From NCBI GenBank assembly GCA_016234705.1, contig JACRAS010000057.1, positions 1-60,384 of the forward strand: 60,384 nt of DNA. The letters are read 5' to 3'. This DNA comes from Betaproteobacteria bacterium (GTDB lineage: Bacteria; Pseudomonadota; Gammaproteobacteria; Burkholderiales; SG8-39). A program made the position numbers and the translations under genes. This document shows, in pieces, positions 1 to 8,247 of the stretch; the stretch's first letter is position 1, and each line of letters begins with the position of its first letter. The notes beneath the pieces were generated by a model, which searched no databases, had not been told where the DNA came from, and was given only the letters and a program-made list of their open reading frames with translations.

Positions 1-129
1 AAGATGAGACTTCCCGAGGGCTTGACCCTCCTAAAGGTTCGTCAAAGACGATGACGTTGATAGGCTCGGTGTGGAAGGGCAGTAATGCCTTGAGCTAACG
101 AGTACTAATTGACCGTGCGGCTTGATCCT
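1..129 (+). rRNA. rrl: 23S ribosomal RNA, 3' end (partial)
   Basis: The first ~129 bases match the conserved 3' terminus of bacterial 23S rRNA: the GACGTTGATAGGCTCGGTGTG stretch, GAGCTAACGAGTACTAATTG, and a close in CCGTGCGGCTTGATCC. The rest of the gene lies outside the window. The end is placed by comparison with the usual domain VI terminus. About 210 bases separate it from the 5S gene, with no recognisable tRNA. Confidence 0.95.
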
Positions 130-338
130 ATAACCTTAAGTGGGCGTTACGAAATGAGGGAATGCATCCCCTCGTACTGCCCTAAGTCAGGGTTGTTTCA
201 GTCATTGTGAAACAGCCTCTAAGGAATAAGGAATCGCGCTCAAATACATACAGTTACATACCCAATCTTTACTTCACCCAGAATGCGTCAGTCACGGCCA
301 AAAGCCACAGGCTCAAGCCGCGACCGAACCCAAAGAAT

Positions 339-453
339 TCCTGACGAGCATAGCACGCTGGTCCCACCCCTTCCCATCCCGAACAGGGCCGTGAAACGGT
401 GTTGCGCCGATGATAGTATGGATTACCCATGCGAAAGTAGGTCATCGTCAGGT
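339..453 (+). rRNA. rrf: 5S ribosomal RNA
   Basis: The terminal helix is formed by CCTGACGA (340-347) and TCGTCAGG (445-452). Between them lie the conserved loop A/B-C sequence (GTCCCACC, TCCCATCCCGAAC), GTGAAAC, GCCGATGATAGTA and CATGCGAAAGTAGG. Position, orientation and length fit a 16S-23S-5S operon. The ends are set by helix I and could shift by one or two bases. Confidence 0.95.
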
Positions 454-469
454 CCTGAAAAAACAAAAC

Positions 470-495
470 GCCCCGGCCATCAGCCGGGGCTTTTT
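470..495 (+). terminator. Rho-independent terminator of the rRNA operon
   Basis: An 8-bp GC-rich stem (GCCCCGGC 470-477, GCCGGGGC 483-490) with a 5-base loop is followed directly by five T residues (491-495), 17 bases after the 5S gene. Nothing else is evident between it and the convergent permease gene ending at 586. Confidence 0.9.
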
Positions 496-585
496 GCTTT
501 GTGCATTTCGTAGAGCGCTGGTGGGAACTGCCCGATGAGTCCGTTCAGATCGTGCGGCAGGGTGGCCCGGCGCGGCGCGGCCGGT

Positions 586-1671
586 TCAATCGACGTGGGG
601 AGAGTCGGGGCTGACCGACGCCTGGTCTTCGAGCCACTCCCGCCAAAGGGCCATCAGCACGGCGACGATCACCGGGCCGACGAACATTCCGATTAGACCG
701 AAGACCGCCAGGCCGCCGAGCACGCCGAACATCACCAGCAGAAAAGGAATCTGCGTGGCGCTGCTGATCACCAGCGGCCGTATCAGATTGTCGACCCAAC
801 TCACGACCAGCGTGCCCCACAGCAGCAGGCCGATGCCTTCGAGCGTCTTGCCGCTGAACAGCAGCCAGGCGCCCAGGGAGCCCCAGACAAAAGGCGTGCC
901 GAAAGGCATCAGCGCGATGAGCGCGGTGAACGCGCCGAACAGCACCGGCGCCCGCACTCCGGCAAACCAGTAGCCTACGCCGGCCAGCAGGCCCTGTGCC
1001 AACGCGGTCAGGACCAGGCCGTAGAGAACCGCCTTGGTGGTGGTGCCGATTGCGGCAATGTAGCCGTCGACGCGCATGCCGAGGAAGCGCCGCAATACCC
1101 GCCGCAGCTGGTCGAGCAGGCTCTCCCCGTCGCGGTAAATGAACAAAACCGTGAGCACGGCGAAGCCCAGCTTGAGCGCATTGTGCGCCACTCCTCCGAC
1201 CAGATCTCCCAGTTCGCCCAGCCATTGCCGTGCCCAGCTCGCCAGCTGGGCACGCAGTGCGGCCGGGTCCGTGGTGAATTGGTCGAGCAGGTCCTGCAGC
1301 CGTTCGCCTAGCCACGGCAGGCGCAGGACGAAATCCGGCAGCCGGTGCGTCCCCTCGGCCAAGTAAGCGGAGGCGGCCTGGTAGGCAAGGACGAATTCTG
1401 CCTGCAGCAGGGCGATAAGCCACAACAGCGGCAGCACGAACGCAGTCGTGAGCAACAGGGTCATCAGTAACGCGCTGCCCATGGCATTCCCGCGCAGGAG
1501 CCGGCGCAGTCGTGTATAGATGGGCCAGGTGACATAGGCGAGGATGGCGGCCCAAACCGTCGGCACGATGAACCAGGCGAGCACCAGGTAGCCGAGAACA
1601 AACAGGCCGCCCAGGAGCAGCGCCAGAACGACGCGGCGGGGGACGGAAGCGGCGTCGCGCTCAGACACCAT
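586..1671 (-). CDS. AI-2E family (PerM/YdiK-like) membrane transporter
   Basis: A 361-residue polytopic membrane protein. Hydrophobic segments begin at about residue 12 (VVLALLLGGLFVLGYLVLAW) and include long C-terminal helices followed by the family's typical GxxGxFxGP-type end (GLIGMFVGPVIVAVL). The AI-2E exporter/PerM family exports autoinducer-2 or unknown solutes; the substrate here cannot be told. The longer open frame to 1863 was rejected because its first 64 residues are a Cys/Pro-rich out-of-frame reading of the CoA-transferase remnant. ATG at 1671 starts a normal hydrophobic N-terminus. The original upstream region seems to have been replaced by the truncated gene at 1661-1882, which overlaps the start codon. 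Confidence 0.8.
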   Translation of the reverse strand: MVSERDAASVPRRVVLALLLGGLFVLGYLVLAWFIVPTVWAAILAYVTWPIYTRLRRLLRGNAMGSALLMTLLLTTAFVLPLLWLIALLQAEFVLAYQAASAYLAEGTHRLPDFVLRLPWLGERLQDLLDQFTTDPAALRAQLASWARQWLGELGDLVGGVAHNALKLGFAVLTVLFIYRDGESLLDQLRRVLRRFLGMRVDGYIAAIGTTTKAVLYGLVLTALAQGLLAGVGYWFAGVRAPVLFGAFTALIALMPFGTPFVWGSLGAWLLFSGKTLEGIGLLLWGTLVVSWVDNLIRPLVISSATQIPFLLVMFGVLGGLAVFGLIGMFVGPVIVAVLMALWREWLEDQASVSPDSPHVD

Positions 1672-1882
1672 GAAAATCTCGTTGCGCAAAGCCGTCCAGA
1701 AACTCGGCCTGCAGGCCGCTGGTCGGCACGCACACCAGGTGCAGGCCGCGCACGCCGCGGCGCATGAGTTCGCGCGTGGCGGCCATGGCCACGCCGCAAT
1801 TGTCCGAAGGCACCACGAATTTGGCGCCGTCAGGCACGGCGGCGGCCCAGTCGGCGAGCTCACATAGCGGTTGCCGGTTCAT
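1661..1882 (-). pseudogene. Truncated CoA-transferase A-subunit fragment
   Basis: A 73-codon frame with a good ribosome site (GGAG, 7 bases before ATG at 1882). It encodes the N-terminus of a family I CoA-transferase alpha subunit (CELADWAAAVPDGAKFVVPS, then LHLVCVPTSGLQAEFL). The family continues with a Gly-rich IGAG segment and about 200 more residues. Here the frame turns into DGFAQRDFHGV and stops inside the first codons of the AI-2E gene. This is a 5' gene fragment left by a deletion, probably non-functional. Confidence 0.65.
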
Positions 1883-1901
1883 ATTCGATCTCCAATCCTG
1901 G

Positions 1902-2177
1902 CTAAATCAGCCTAGTAACGCTATCGTACAACGGCTTGCCTCCGCGTTGCGCGATGGCATTGGTCGTGGCGGTGGTGCCGTGCACGATCACCTGCAGCTC
2001 GGGCAGGATCGCGCCCGCGGCTTCGAGCGCGGCGACCACGCCGTAGGCCTGGTTATGCATGGTGGTCGGTACTTTCGCCAGGCGCACGGTTGCATCATCG
2101 GCGTTGAGCATGATCAAGTCGGTGAACGTGCCGCCGACATCGATGCCCACGATCCAGCTAGGTTTGCACGTGCTCAT
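1902..2177 (-). pseudogene. Truncated hydantoinase A / N-methylhydantoinase N-terminal fragment
   Basis: 91 codons encode the start of a HyuA-type ATP-dependent hydantoinase/oxoprolinase: the phosphate-binding GIDVGGTFTDLI motif at residues 11-22 and VHGTTATTNAI at about 64-74. The family is about 690 residues long; here the frame ends after 91 codons in an unrelated tail. It begins 3 bases after the livF stop, so it would be co-transcribed with the Liv genes. With the CoA-transferase fragment it marks a region where two genes lost their 3' parts. Confidence 0.65.
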
Positions 2178-2180
2178 GGT

Positions 2181-2882
2181 TCAGACGGACAGGTAGGTGG
2201 CGCGCACTTGCCCGTCGGCGGCAAGCTCGGCCATCGTGCCCTGATAGCGGATGTGGCCTTTCTCGATGATATATGCGCGATCGGCGACCAGGTTGGCGAA
2301 ATGCAGGTTCTGCTCCGACAGCAACACGCACAGCCCTTCCTGCTTCAGCTCCAGGATGGTCTTCGCCATCTGCTCGACGATTACCGGCGCCAGGCCCTCG
2401 GAAGGCTCGTCCAGCAGGATCGCGGAGGGATTGCCCATCAAAGTGCGCGCGATGGTGAGCATCTGCTGCTCCCCGCCCGACATGCGCGCGCCGGGCCGCT
2501 CGCGCATGCCGGCCAGATTGGGGAACAACTGGAACAGCTTCTCCGGCGTCCACTGCGGCGCGCGGACGCGCGGCGCCTGTCGGCCCACCTCGAGGTTTTC
2601 CATCACGCTGAGATCGGTAAATATGCGCCGCTCCTCGGGCACGTAACCCAGGCCGAGGCGCGCGATCTGATAGGGTTCCAGTCGCTCGATGCGCCGGCCG
2701 TCGAAGCTGATCTCGCCCGCGAGCGGCCGCACCAGGCCGATGAGCGTTTTCAGCGTGGTGGACTTGCCCGCGCCGTTGCGGCCCAGCAGCACCACCACTT
2801 CACCGCGCTCGGCCGACAGGCTGAGATCGTAGAGGATATGCGCCCGGCCATAGGCACTGTTGACGCCTTTTACCTCAAGCAT
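2181..2882 (-). CDS. livF: LivF-type ABC transporter ATP-binding protein
   Basis: 233 residues of a HAAT-family ATPase that powers branched-chain amino acid or aromatic/amide uptake. Walker A is GRNGAGKST (about 35-43), the signature is MSGGEQQ (about 134-140), Walker B is AILLDEPSEGLAP, and the switch residue lies in LLSEQN. The EPSEGLAP loop and AEQ/SEQN ending are typical of LivF rather than LivG. It is last in livK-livHM-livG-livF and overlaps the end of livG by 8 bases. The substrate is not determined. Confidence 0.9.
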   Translation of the reverse strand: MLEVKGVNSAYGRAHILYDLSLSAERGEVVVLLGRNGAGKSTTLKTLIGLVRPLAGEISFDGRRIERLEPYQIARLGLGYVPEERRIFTDLSVMENLEVGRQAPRVRAPQWTPEKLFQLFPNLAGMRERPGARMSGGEQQMLTIARTLMGNPSAILLDEPSEGLAPVIVEQMAKTILELKQEGLCVLLSEQNLHFANLVADRAYIIEKGHIRYQGTMAELAADGQVRATYLSV

Positions 2883-3639
2883 ACTCAGCTCCGAAAAGGT
2901 TGCCCGAGCCGAGATAGACTTTCTGCACCTCCCGGTTGGCGCGCACTTCGGTCGGCTTGCCTTCGGCGATGATGCGCCCCCGGTTCAAAACGATGATGCG
3001 ATCGGCATGGGCGAATACCACGTCCATGTCGTGCTCGGTGAACAGCACGGCGATGGCGGATGCGCGTGCGAGTTCGGCGGTGAGTCGCATCAGGGCCACA
3101 CGCTCCTGCGGCGCCATACCCGCGGTCGGTTCGTCCATCAGCAGCAGGCGCGGCCGGTTGGCCAGTGCGATGGCGAGCTCCACGCGCTTCAAGTCGCCGT
3201 AGGCGAGCACCGCACAGGGGCGTGCGGCCTGTTCGGCAATGCCCACGCGCGCAAGCAATTCAATCGCCTCGTCCACGTACAGCCGCTCGGCCAGCGACAC
3301 GAGCGAGTTGAGCCTGCCGTGAAAATTGAGCAAGGCGATCTGCACGTTTTCACACACCGTCATGGAGGCGAAGGTGGCGGTGATCTGGAACGTGCGTCCC
3401 ACTCCCAGGCGCCAGATCTGGCGCGGCTTCAAACCGATCAGGCTGCGGCCTTCGAATTCGGCGCTGCCGCTGTCGGTTGCGATCTGGCCGTTCAACAGGT
3501 TGAAGCAGGTGGTCTTGCCCGCGCCGTTGGGGCCGATCAGCGCCACCAGCTCGCCCGAGGCAAGGCTGAAGCTCACCTCGCATACGGCCTGCACGCCGCC
3601 GTAGGCTTTGGACAGATCGATCACGCGCAATACGGTCAC
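2875..3639 (-). CDS. livG: LivG-type ABC transporter ATP-binding protein
   Basis: 254 residues. Walker A is GPNGAGKTT (about 35-43), Walker B is LLLMDEPTAGMAP and the switch is TEHDMDVVF, all typical of LivG. The signature lies at LAYGDLKRVELA, with YGDLK replacing canonical SGGQ as is common in this subfamily. The GTG start at 3639 is chosen because it overlaps the livHM stop as GTGA and begins the conserved TVLRVIDLSKAYGGVQAV. The longer frame to 3969 is only antisense or shifted coding inside livHM. Confidence 0.9.
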   Translation of the reverse strand: MTVLRVIDLSKAYGGVQAVCEVSFSLASGELVALIGPNGAGKTTCFNLLNGQIATDSGSAEFEGRSLIGLKPRQIWRLGVGRTFQITATFASMTVCENVQIALLNFHGRLNSLVSLAERLYVDEAIELLARVGIAEQAARPCAVLAYGDLKRVELAIALANRPRLLLMDEPTAGMAPQERVALMRLTAELARASAIAVLFTEHDMDVVFAHADRIIVLNRGRIIAEGKPTEVRANREVQKVYLGSGNLFGAEYA

Positions 3640-5522
3640 CTGCGGTTCTTTCCCGTGCGGGCTTCCCAGCGCTCGCGCAGAAAGCCGGCGATGCCCTGCG
3701 GGAACGCGAGTACCAGAAACAGGATGATGCCGCCGAGCAAGGCGCGCCAGAATTCGGTCTGGCGCGCGATGGTGTCCTGCAGCCAGGTGAACACCGCGGC
3801 GCCGGCCACCGCGCCGGTGAGGGTCTGGATGCCGCCCATCAACACCATCACCAGGCCGTCCACCGAGCGCGGGATCGACAAGGTATCGGGCGAGATGCTG
3901 CCTTTGGAAAAGGCATGCACCGCTCCGGCCAGGCCGGCGAACACGCCCGCCAGCGCGAAGCCCAGCCACTGCTGCCGGCGCACGTCGATGCCGATGGCGT
4001 CAGCGCGCAGCGGCGAGTCGCGGCCGGCGCGCAGCGCGTAGCCGAAGGGCGAGAATACGATGCGCCATAGCAAAAGAACTCCGCCGGCACACAGTGCGAG
4101 CGCAAGATAGTAGAACGCAGTCTTGGAAGCGAGCCAATCCGCGGGCCAGATCCCGACCAGTCCGTTCGAGCCGCCGGTGAAGGCATCCCACTGGTACACG
4201 ACCGACCAGGCGATCTGCGCGAAGGCGAGCGTCAGCATGGCGAGATACACGCCCGACAGGCGCACGCAAAACCAGCCGAAGACCAGCGCTCCTAGAGCGC
4301 CGACTAACGGCGCCAACAACAGCGCCGCCTCCATCGGTACTGCGTGTTTGAACAGGAGCGCTGCGGCATAGGCGCCCAAGCCGAAGTAAGCCGCGTGGCC
4401 AAAGGAATGCATCCCGGCCGGACCCATGATGAAATGCAGGCTGACCGCGAACAGCGCGAATGCCAGGATGTCGGTCAGCAGCACCAGGGTGTAGCGGTCC
4501 GAGAACAGCGGCAGCAGCGCGAGCATGAGCAGCGCCGCGGCGAGCCCTTTGAGCAGGGCGGGCGGCGGGAGGTACAAAGGCGGCTCGACCGATGCCGCGC
4601 CGCGCGGTATGCCCTGCTGCCGTCCGAGCAAACCCCAGGGCCGGATCACCAGCACCACCGCCATGACGATGAACTCCACTACCAGGGTCAGTTTGGAAAA
4701 GGAGAAATCGATACCGAAGGCGCTGACATTGCCTATGCCTATGCACATGGCCTTGATCACGCCGATGATCACGGCAGCGAGAAAAGCGCCGGGGATGCTG
4801 CCCATGCCGCCGACCACCACCACCACGAACACATCCGACAGAATCGTCAGGTCCATGGTCAGCACCGCCGGCTCGCGCGGGATCTGGATCGCGCCGCCCA
4901 GGCCGGCAAGGAATGAACCTAGCGCGAACACGCTGGTGAACAGCCAGGCCTGGTTGACGCCCAGGGCGCCGGCCATCTCGCGGTCTTCCGTCGCCGCGCG
5001 CACCAGCGTGCCCCAGCGCGTGCGCGTGAGCAGCAGCCACAACAGGCCCAGCACCACCGGACCGAGCACGATCAGGAACAGGTCGTATTGCGGAAATTGT
5101 CTGCCGGCAATGTCGACCGCTCCTTTCAAGCCGGGCGCGCGCGGCCCGAGCAGATCTTCCGGCCCCCAGGTCCAAAGGGCAAAGTCGCGAATGATCAGCA
5201 CCAGGGCGAAGGTGGCGAGCAGTTGCAGCAGTTCGGGCGCGTGATAGAGGCGCCGCAGCAGCAGCCGCTCGACCAACGCGCCGAACACGCCCACGATCAG
5301 GCCCGCGAGCAGCACCCCGCCCCAGAAGCCGAGGATGCCGCCGCTGAAGGTCTTCACTAGGCTGTAGGCGGTATAGGTGGCCAGCATATAAAGCGAGCCA
5401 TGGGCGAAGTTGACAATGCGGGTGACGCCGAAAATGATCGACAGTCCGGCGGCGACCAGAAACAGCGACGAGGCCGAGGCGAGGCCGTTGAGAAGTTGGA
5501 TGACGATGCTGCTGAAGCTCAA
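3636..5522 (-). CDS. Fused LivH-LivM branched-chain ABC transporter permease
   Basis: 628 residues, about the sum of LivH and LivM, which are usually separate. Residues 1-310 are LivH-like (LNGLASASSLFLVAAGLSII, FGVTRIVNFAHGSLYMLG-type motif, EDREMAGALGVN, VVVGGMGSIPGAFLAA). Residues 330-628 are LivM-like (GMHSFGHAAYFGLGAYAAAL, RLSGVYLAMLTLAFAQ, GRDSPLRADAIGID, LVMVLMGGIQTLTGAVAGAA). The joint is an acidic, Pro-rich loop near 310-325. One polypeptide would supply both transmembrane halves. It follows livK by 129 bases and overlaps livG by 4. Confidence 0.88.
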   Translation of the reverse strand: MSFSSIVIQLLNGLASASSLFLVAAGLSIIFGVTRIVNFAHGSLYMLATYTAYSLVKTFSGGILGFWGGVLLAGLIVGVFGALVERLLLRRLYHAPELLQLLATFALVLIIRDFALWTWGPEDLLGPRAPGLKGAVDIAGRQFPQYDLFLIVLGPVVLGLLWLLLTRTRWGTLVRAATEDREMAGALGVNQAWLFTSVFALGSFLAGLGGAIQIPREPAVLTMDLTILSDVFVVVVVGGMGSIPGAFLAAVIIGVIKAMCIGIGNVSAFGIDFSFSKLTLVVEFIVMAVVLVIRPWGLLGRQQGIPRGAASVEPPLYLPPPALLKGLAAALLMLALLPLFSDRYTLVLLTDILAFALFAVSLHFIMGPAGMHSFGHAAYFGLGAYAAALLFKHAVPMEAALLLAPLVGALGALVFGWFCVRLSGVYLAMLTLAFAQIAWSVVYQWDAFTGGSNGLVGIWPADWLASKTAFYYLALALCAGGVLLLWRIVFSPFGYALRAGRDSPLRADAIGIDVRRQQWLGFALAGVFAGLAGAVHAFSKGSISPDTLSIPRSVDGLVMVLMGGIQTLTGAVAGAAVFTWLQDTIARQTEFWRALLGGIILFLVLAFPQGIAGFLRERWEARTGKNRR

Positions 5523-5609
5523 GTGCCGCTCGATGCAAGTCTTATGTGGCGCGGGAAGCTATGGATTCCCTCTCCGGGAGATTGACGGGGAATCGGCTGA
5601 ATCACGGTA

Positions 5610-5636
5610 CCTCCTCTCAGGCAAAGCAAGAGGAGG
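5610..5636. repeat. Inverted repeat between livK and livHM
   Basis: Perfect 8-bp arms CCTCCTCT (5610-5617) and AGAGGAGG (5629-5636) with an 11-base loop lie in the gap between the substrate-binding gene and the permease gene. No T-run follows on the transcribed strand, so it is not a standard terminator. A partial attenuator or 3' stabiliser for livK mRNA would be usual at this point of such operons; that role is inferred. Confidence 0.45.
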
Positions 5637-5651
5637 CGAGAGATGCTCGGC

Positions 5652-6860
5652 TTAGTCCGCCGGGCGCATTTTCCTGACTTCGTCGTCGGAAGGCAGGTAC
5701 CTGGCGCCGTCGGCAAAGCTGAACGAACTCATGACGCCTTTGCCATTCTTCAGGCCGAGGCGGCCGACGTAGGCGCCCATGGTGGACTGATGGTCGAGCG
5801 CGCGGAAGGTGATTTTGCCGATCGGTGTGTCGACCTGCAGGCCTTTCATCGCCGCGACCAGTTTTTCCTGATCCAGGCTGCTCGCCTTCTTGATCGCTTC
5901 AGCCGCGGTCTTCAGGGTGGCGTAGCCGACGATGGAGCCCAGGCGCGGATAGTCCTTGTATTTCTTCTGATAGGCGGCGAGAAAATTCTTGTGCTCGGGA
6001 GTATTGATCGACTGCCAGGGGTAGCCGGTCACGTACCAGCCCGCGGGCGTGTCTTCCTTGAGCGGGTCGAGGTACTCGGGCTCGCCCGCGAGCAGGTTGA
6101 ATACGGCCCGGTCCTTGAACAGGCCACGGGTCTGGCCCTCGCGCACGAACTTGGTGAGATCGGCCCCGAAGAGCGAAGAAAAGATCGCATCCGGCTTGGC
6201 GTCGGCCAGGGCCTGCGCCACGGCGCCGGCTTCGATTTTGCCCAGGGCCGGCGCCTGTTCGGCGACGAACTCGACATCGGGCTGCGCTTTTTTCAGCAAT
6301 TCCTTGAACGCCGCCGTGGCCGACTGGCCGTATTCGTAATTGGGATAGACGATGGCCCAACGTTTTTTCTTCAGCTTGACCGCCTCGGGGATCAGCATGG
6401 CGGTCTGCATATAGGTCGAGGGGCGCAGGCGGAAGGTGTACTTATTGCCGTTCTGCCACACGATCTTGTCGGTCAACGGCTCGGCGGCGATGAACAGCAC
6501 TTTTTTCTGCTTGGCGAAATCCGCGACCGCGAGGCCGACGTGTGACGGGAAAGTTCCGATCAGGAAATTGACGTTCTCGCGCGAGAGCAATTCCTCGGCG
6601 ACGCGCACCGCATCGCCCGGATTGCCGCCGTCGTCGCGTGAGACGACTTCGAGCTTGCGCCCGAGCACGCCGCCGGCACCATTGATTTCCTCCAGCGCCA
6701 GCTCCCAGCCCTTCTTGTACGGTTCGAGAAAGGCGGGGAAGACCTTGTAGCTGTTCATTTCGCCGATCTTGATCGTGCCTTGGGCGGTTGCCGGCCCGCT
6801 GAAAACCGCGGCCATGGCCAGCGTCACCACGCCTAACAAAAAAATTCTGCGTGCAATCAT
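5652..6860 (-). CDS. Periplasmic substrate-binding protein of the Liv system (Peripla_BP_6)
   Basis: 402 residues. A Sec signal (MIARRIFLLGVVTLAMAAVF, then ATAQ) precedes mature GTIKIGEMNSYKVFPAFLEP. The family pattern GWELALEEINGAGGVLGRKLEVVSRDD at about 55-80 and two Rossmann-like lobes fit LivK-type binding proteins. ATG at 6860 is preferred over 6881 because GGAG lies 6 bases upstream of it and the signal peptide then starts normally. It is first in livK-livHM-livG-livF. Such clusters often import aromatic acids or amides instead of amino acids, and the ligand cannot be told from sequence. Confidence 0.88.
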   Translation of the reverse strand: MIARRIFLLGVVTLAMAAVFSGPATAQGTIKIGEMNSYKVFPAFLEPYKKGWELALEEINGAGGVLGRKLEVVSRDDGGNPGDAVRVAEELLSRENVNFLIGTFPSHVGLAVADFAKQKKVLFIAAEPLTDKIVWQNGNKYTFRLRPSTYMQTAMLIPEAVKLKKKRWAIVYPNYEYGQSATAAFKELLKKAQPDVEFVAEQAPALGKIEAGAVAQALADAKPDAIFSSLFGADLTKFVREGQTRGLFKDRAVFNLLAGEPEYLDPLKEDTPAGWYVTGYPWQSINTPEHKNFLAAYQKKYKDYPRLGSIVGYATLKTAAEAIKKASSLDQEKLVAAMKGLQVDTPIGKITFRALDHQSTMGAYVGRLGLKNGKGVMSSFSFADGARYLPSDDEVRKMRPAD

Positions 6861-7404
6861 CTCGTTCTCCAAATGGTTCATTGTCGCTGGCTAATTCAGA
6901 CCCAGACTTCCGGCGGTAAGGCTCGTCCTGCGGCACTCTGCCGGTCAGCGCAAGAATATACGCAATTTCGATACATTATATTACTGACTGTTGCGGTATT
7001 TATTAATCAATGCCTTGCAAGGCCTGCCATCTCGATCTGAAGATTTCGAGAGTCTCGATCAGGTAGAAAATCGACCAATCAAAGCTACGAAATGGCTACG
7101 CGGCTGCTTGCGTTCTGGTTACCCACAAACAGTGATGAAGAGGCCGAGGCGGTAGCCGCATACCTGCAAGGATTATAGCGACAGGCCGGAACCGATAAAA
7201 AGGTATCTCGGTTATGGTCCTCAGCGTCCAGCGGTCGGTCGTGCAGGTCAGTGCGCGCGCGATGCCGACATTGAACGCCCAGGGTCTGCGGTCGTGGTCA
7301 AGCGCAAAATAAAATGACATCGGCCATGGTCAGGGACACGGCGAGTGCGGAATCGACTCGGTTCATGGGGCACCGTCTGCTTAGGCGGGCGCACGCGCGC
7401 GGGC
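6861..7404. other. Intergenic region upstream of livK
   Basis: About 540 bases without a convincing gene. Two short minus-strand frames (7096-7320 and 7248-7448) show no family features or ribosome sites. The part at 6950-7010 is much more AT-rich than its surroundings and should hold the livK promoter. No terminator with a T-run was seen for the permease operon that ends at 7405. Confidence 0.6.
6975..7003 (-). promoter_or_regulatory. Possible sigma-70 promoter of the livK operon
   Basis: On the minus strand a perfect TATAAT (6975-6980) lies about 110 bases upstream of livK in an AT-rich patch. The hexamer 17 bases further up reads ATAAAT, a poor -35 box. An activator or an alternative spacing may be involved. 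Confidence 0.35.
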
Positions 7405-8247
7405 CTAGTGCTCCACTTTCCACGGAATGATCCAGCGCTCCAGCTCATTCAGGATCAGGCTGAACAGGTAGCCGATCACCGCGATCATGATGAGGCCCAC
7501 ATACATGGTGTCCACCGAGAGGATTTCCCACGCGTTCCAGATCATGTAGCCGAGCCCGCTCTTGGCGCCGATCATCTCGGCGATGGCGATGAGGATGAGC
7601 CCCATGCCGACGCCGAGCTTGATCCCCGACATGATGAACGGCAGCGCGCCCGGAAGCGCGATGGTGCGGAACATCTGCCAGCGGCCGGCCTGGAAGTTCT
7701 TGCCGACATCGAGATAGATCTTGTTGATCTCGAGCACGCCGGCCACGGCATTGATGCAAATGGGGTAGAACACGCCGATCGCCACCATCACGATCTTGGA
7801 CCCTTCTCCCAAACCGAAAATGAGCAGGATCAGCGGCAAAATGGCGCTCTTCGGGATCGGGTAGGTGGCCGCGATGAGCGGGTCGATGGCCGCGCGTATC
7901 AGCCGGGACAGGCCCATCACGACGCCCAGCACCAGCGCGGGGATGCCGCCCAGGAGAAATCCCCAGAACAGCCGCTGCAGGCTGGTCCAGGTGTTGATCC
8001 ATAAAACTCCGGAGTCCATTAGTCCGATCAGCGTATGCAGGATCGTGATCGGCGCCGGGAAAAAGCGCGTATCAATTAATCCCAGGCGGGCGCTAAGCTC
8101 CCAGATACCCAGCAGGAGCAAAGGCGACAAAACGCTGATCAATCGGTCTCTGCGCCCCGGACCCATCTTGAGCATGCGGCGTGTGGTCGGCCCCCAGGAA
8201 GCGGTCACCCAGGCGCGCTCCGCCCACTGCATTTTCACCTTGCTCAT
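7405..8247 (-). CDS. NitT/TauT-family ABC transporter permease
   Basis: 280 residues with about six membrane helices. The inner-membrane-component (EAA) loop appears at about 195-225 (GKNFQAGRWQMFRTIALPGALPFIMSGIKLGVG), as in SsuC/TauC. The start overlaps the ATPase stop as ATGA, and it is the last gene of the UbiD operon. It has the normal family length. The transported compound (sulfonate, nitrate, aromatic acid or other) is not determined, but the UbiD genes in the same operon suggest a carboxylate. Confidence 0.87.
   Translation of the reverse strand: MSKVKMQWAERAWVTASWGPTTRRMLKMGPGRRDRLISVLSPLLLLGIWELSARLGLIDTRFFPAPITILHTLIGLMDSGVLWINTWTSLQRLFWGFLLGGIPALVLGVVMGLSRLIRAAIDPLIAATYPIPKSAILPLILLIFGLGEGSKIVMVAIGVFYPICINAVAGVLEINKIYLDVGKNFQAGRWQMFRTIALPGALPFIMSGIKLGVGMGLILIAIAEMIGAKSGLGYMIWNAWEILSVDTMYVGLIMIAVIGYLFSLILNELERWIIPWKVEH

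Noticed and set aside
130-338. tRNA in the 23S-5S spacer
   Set aside because: No cloverleaf, T-loop GTTCRAN or CCA-like end was found.
4000-5538. Long minus-strand frame of 512 codons
   Set aside because: Out-of-frame reading of livHM, rich in Arg, Ala and His without family features.
7096-7320. 74-codon minus frame upstream of livK
   Set aside because: No domain, no ribosome site, and composition like random GC-rich sequence.
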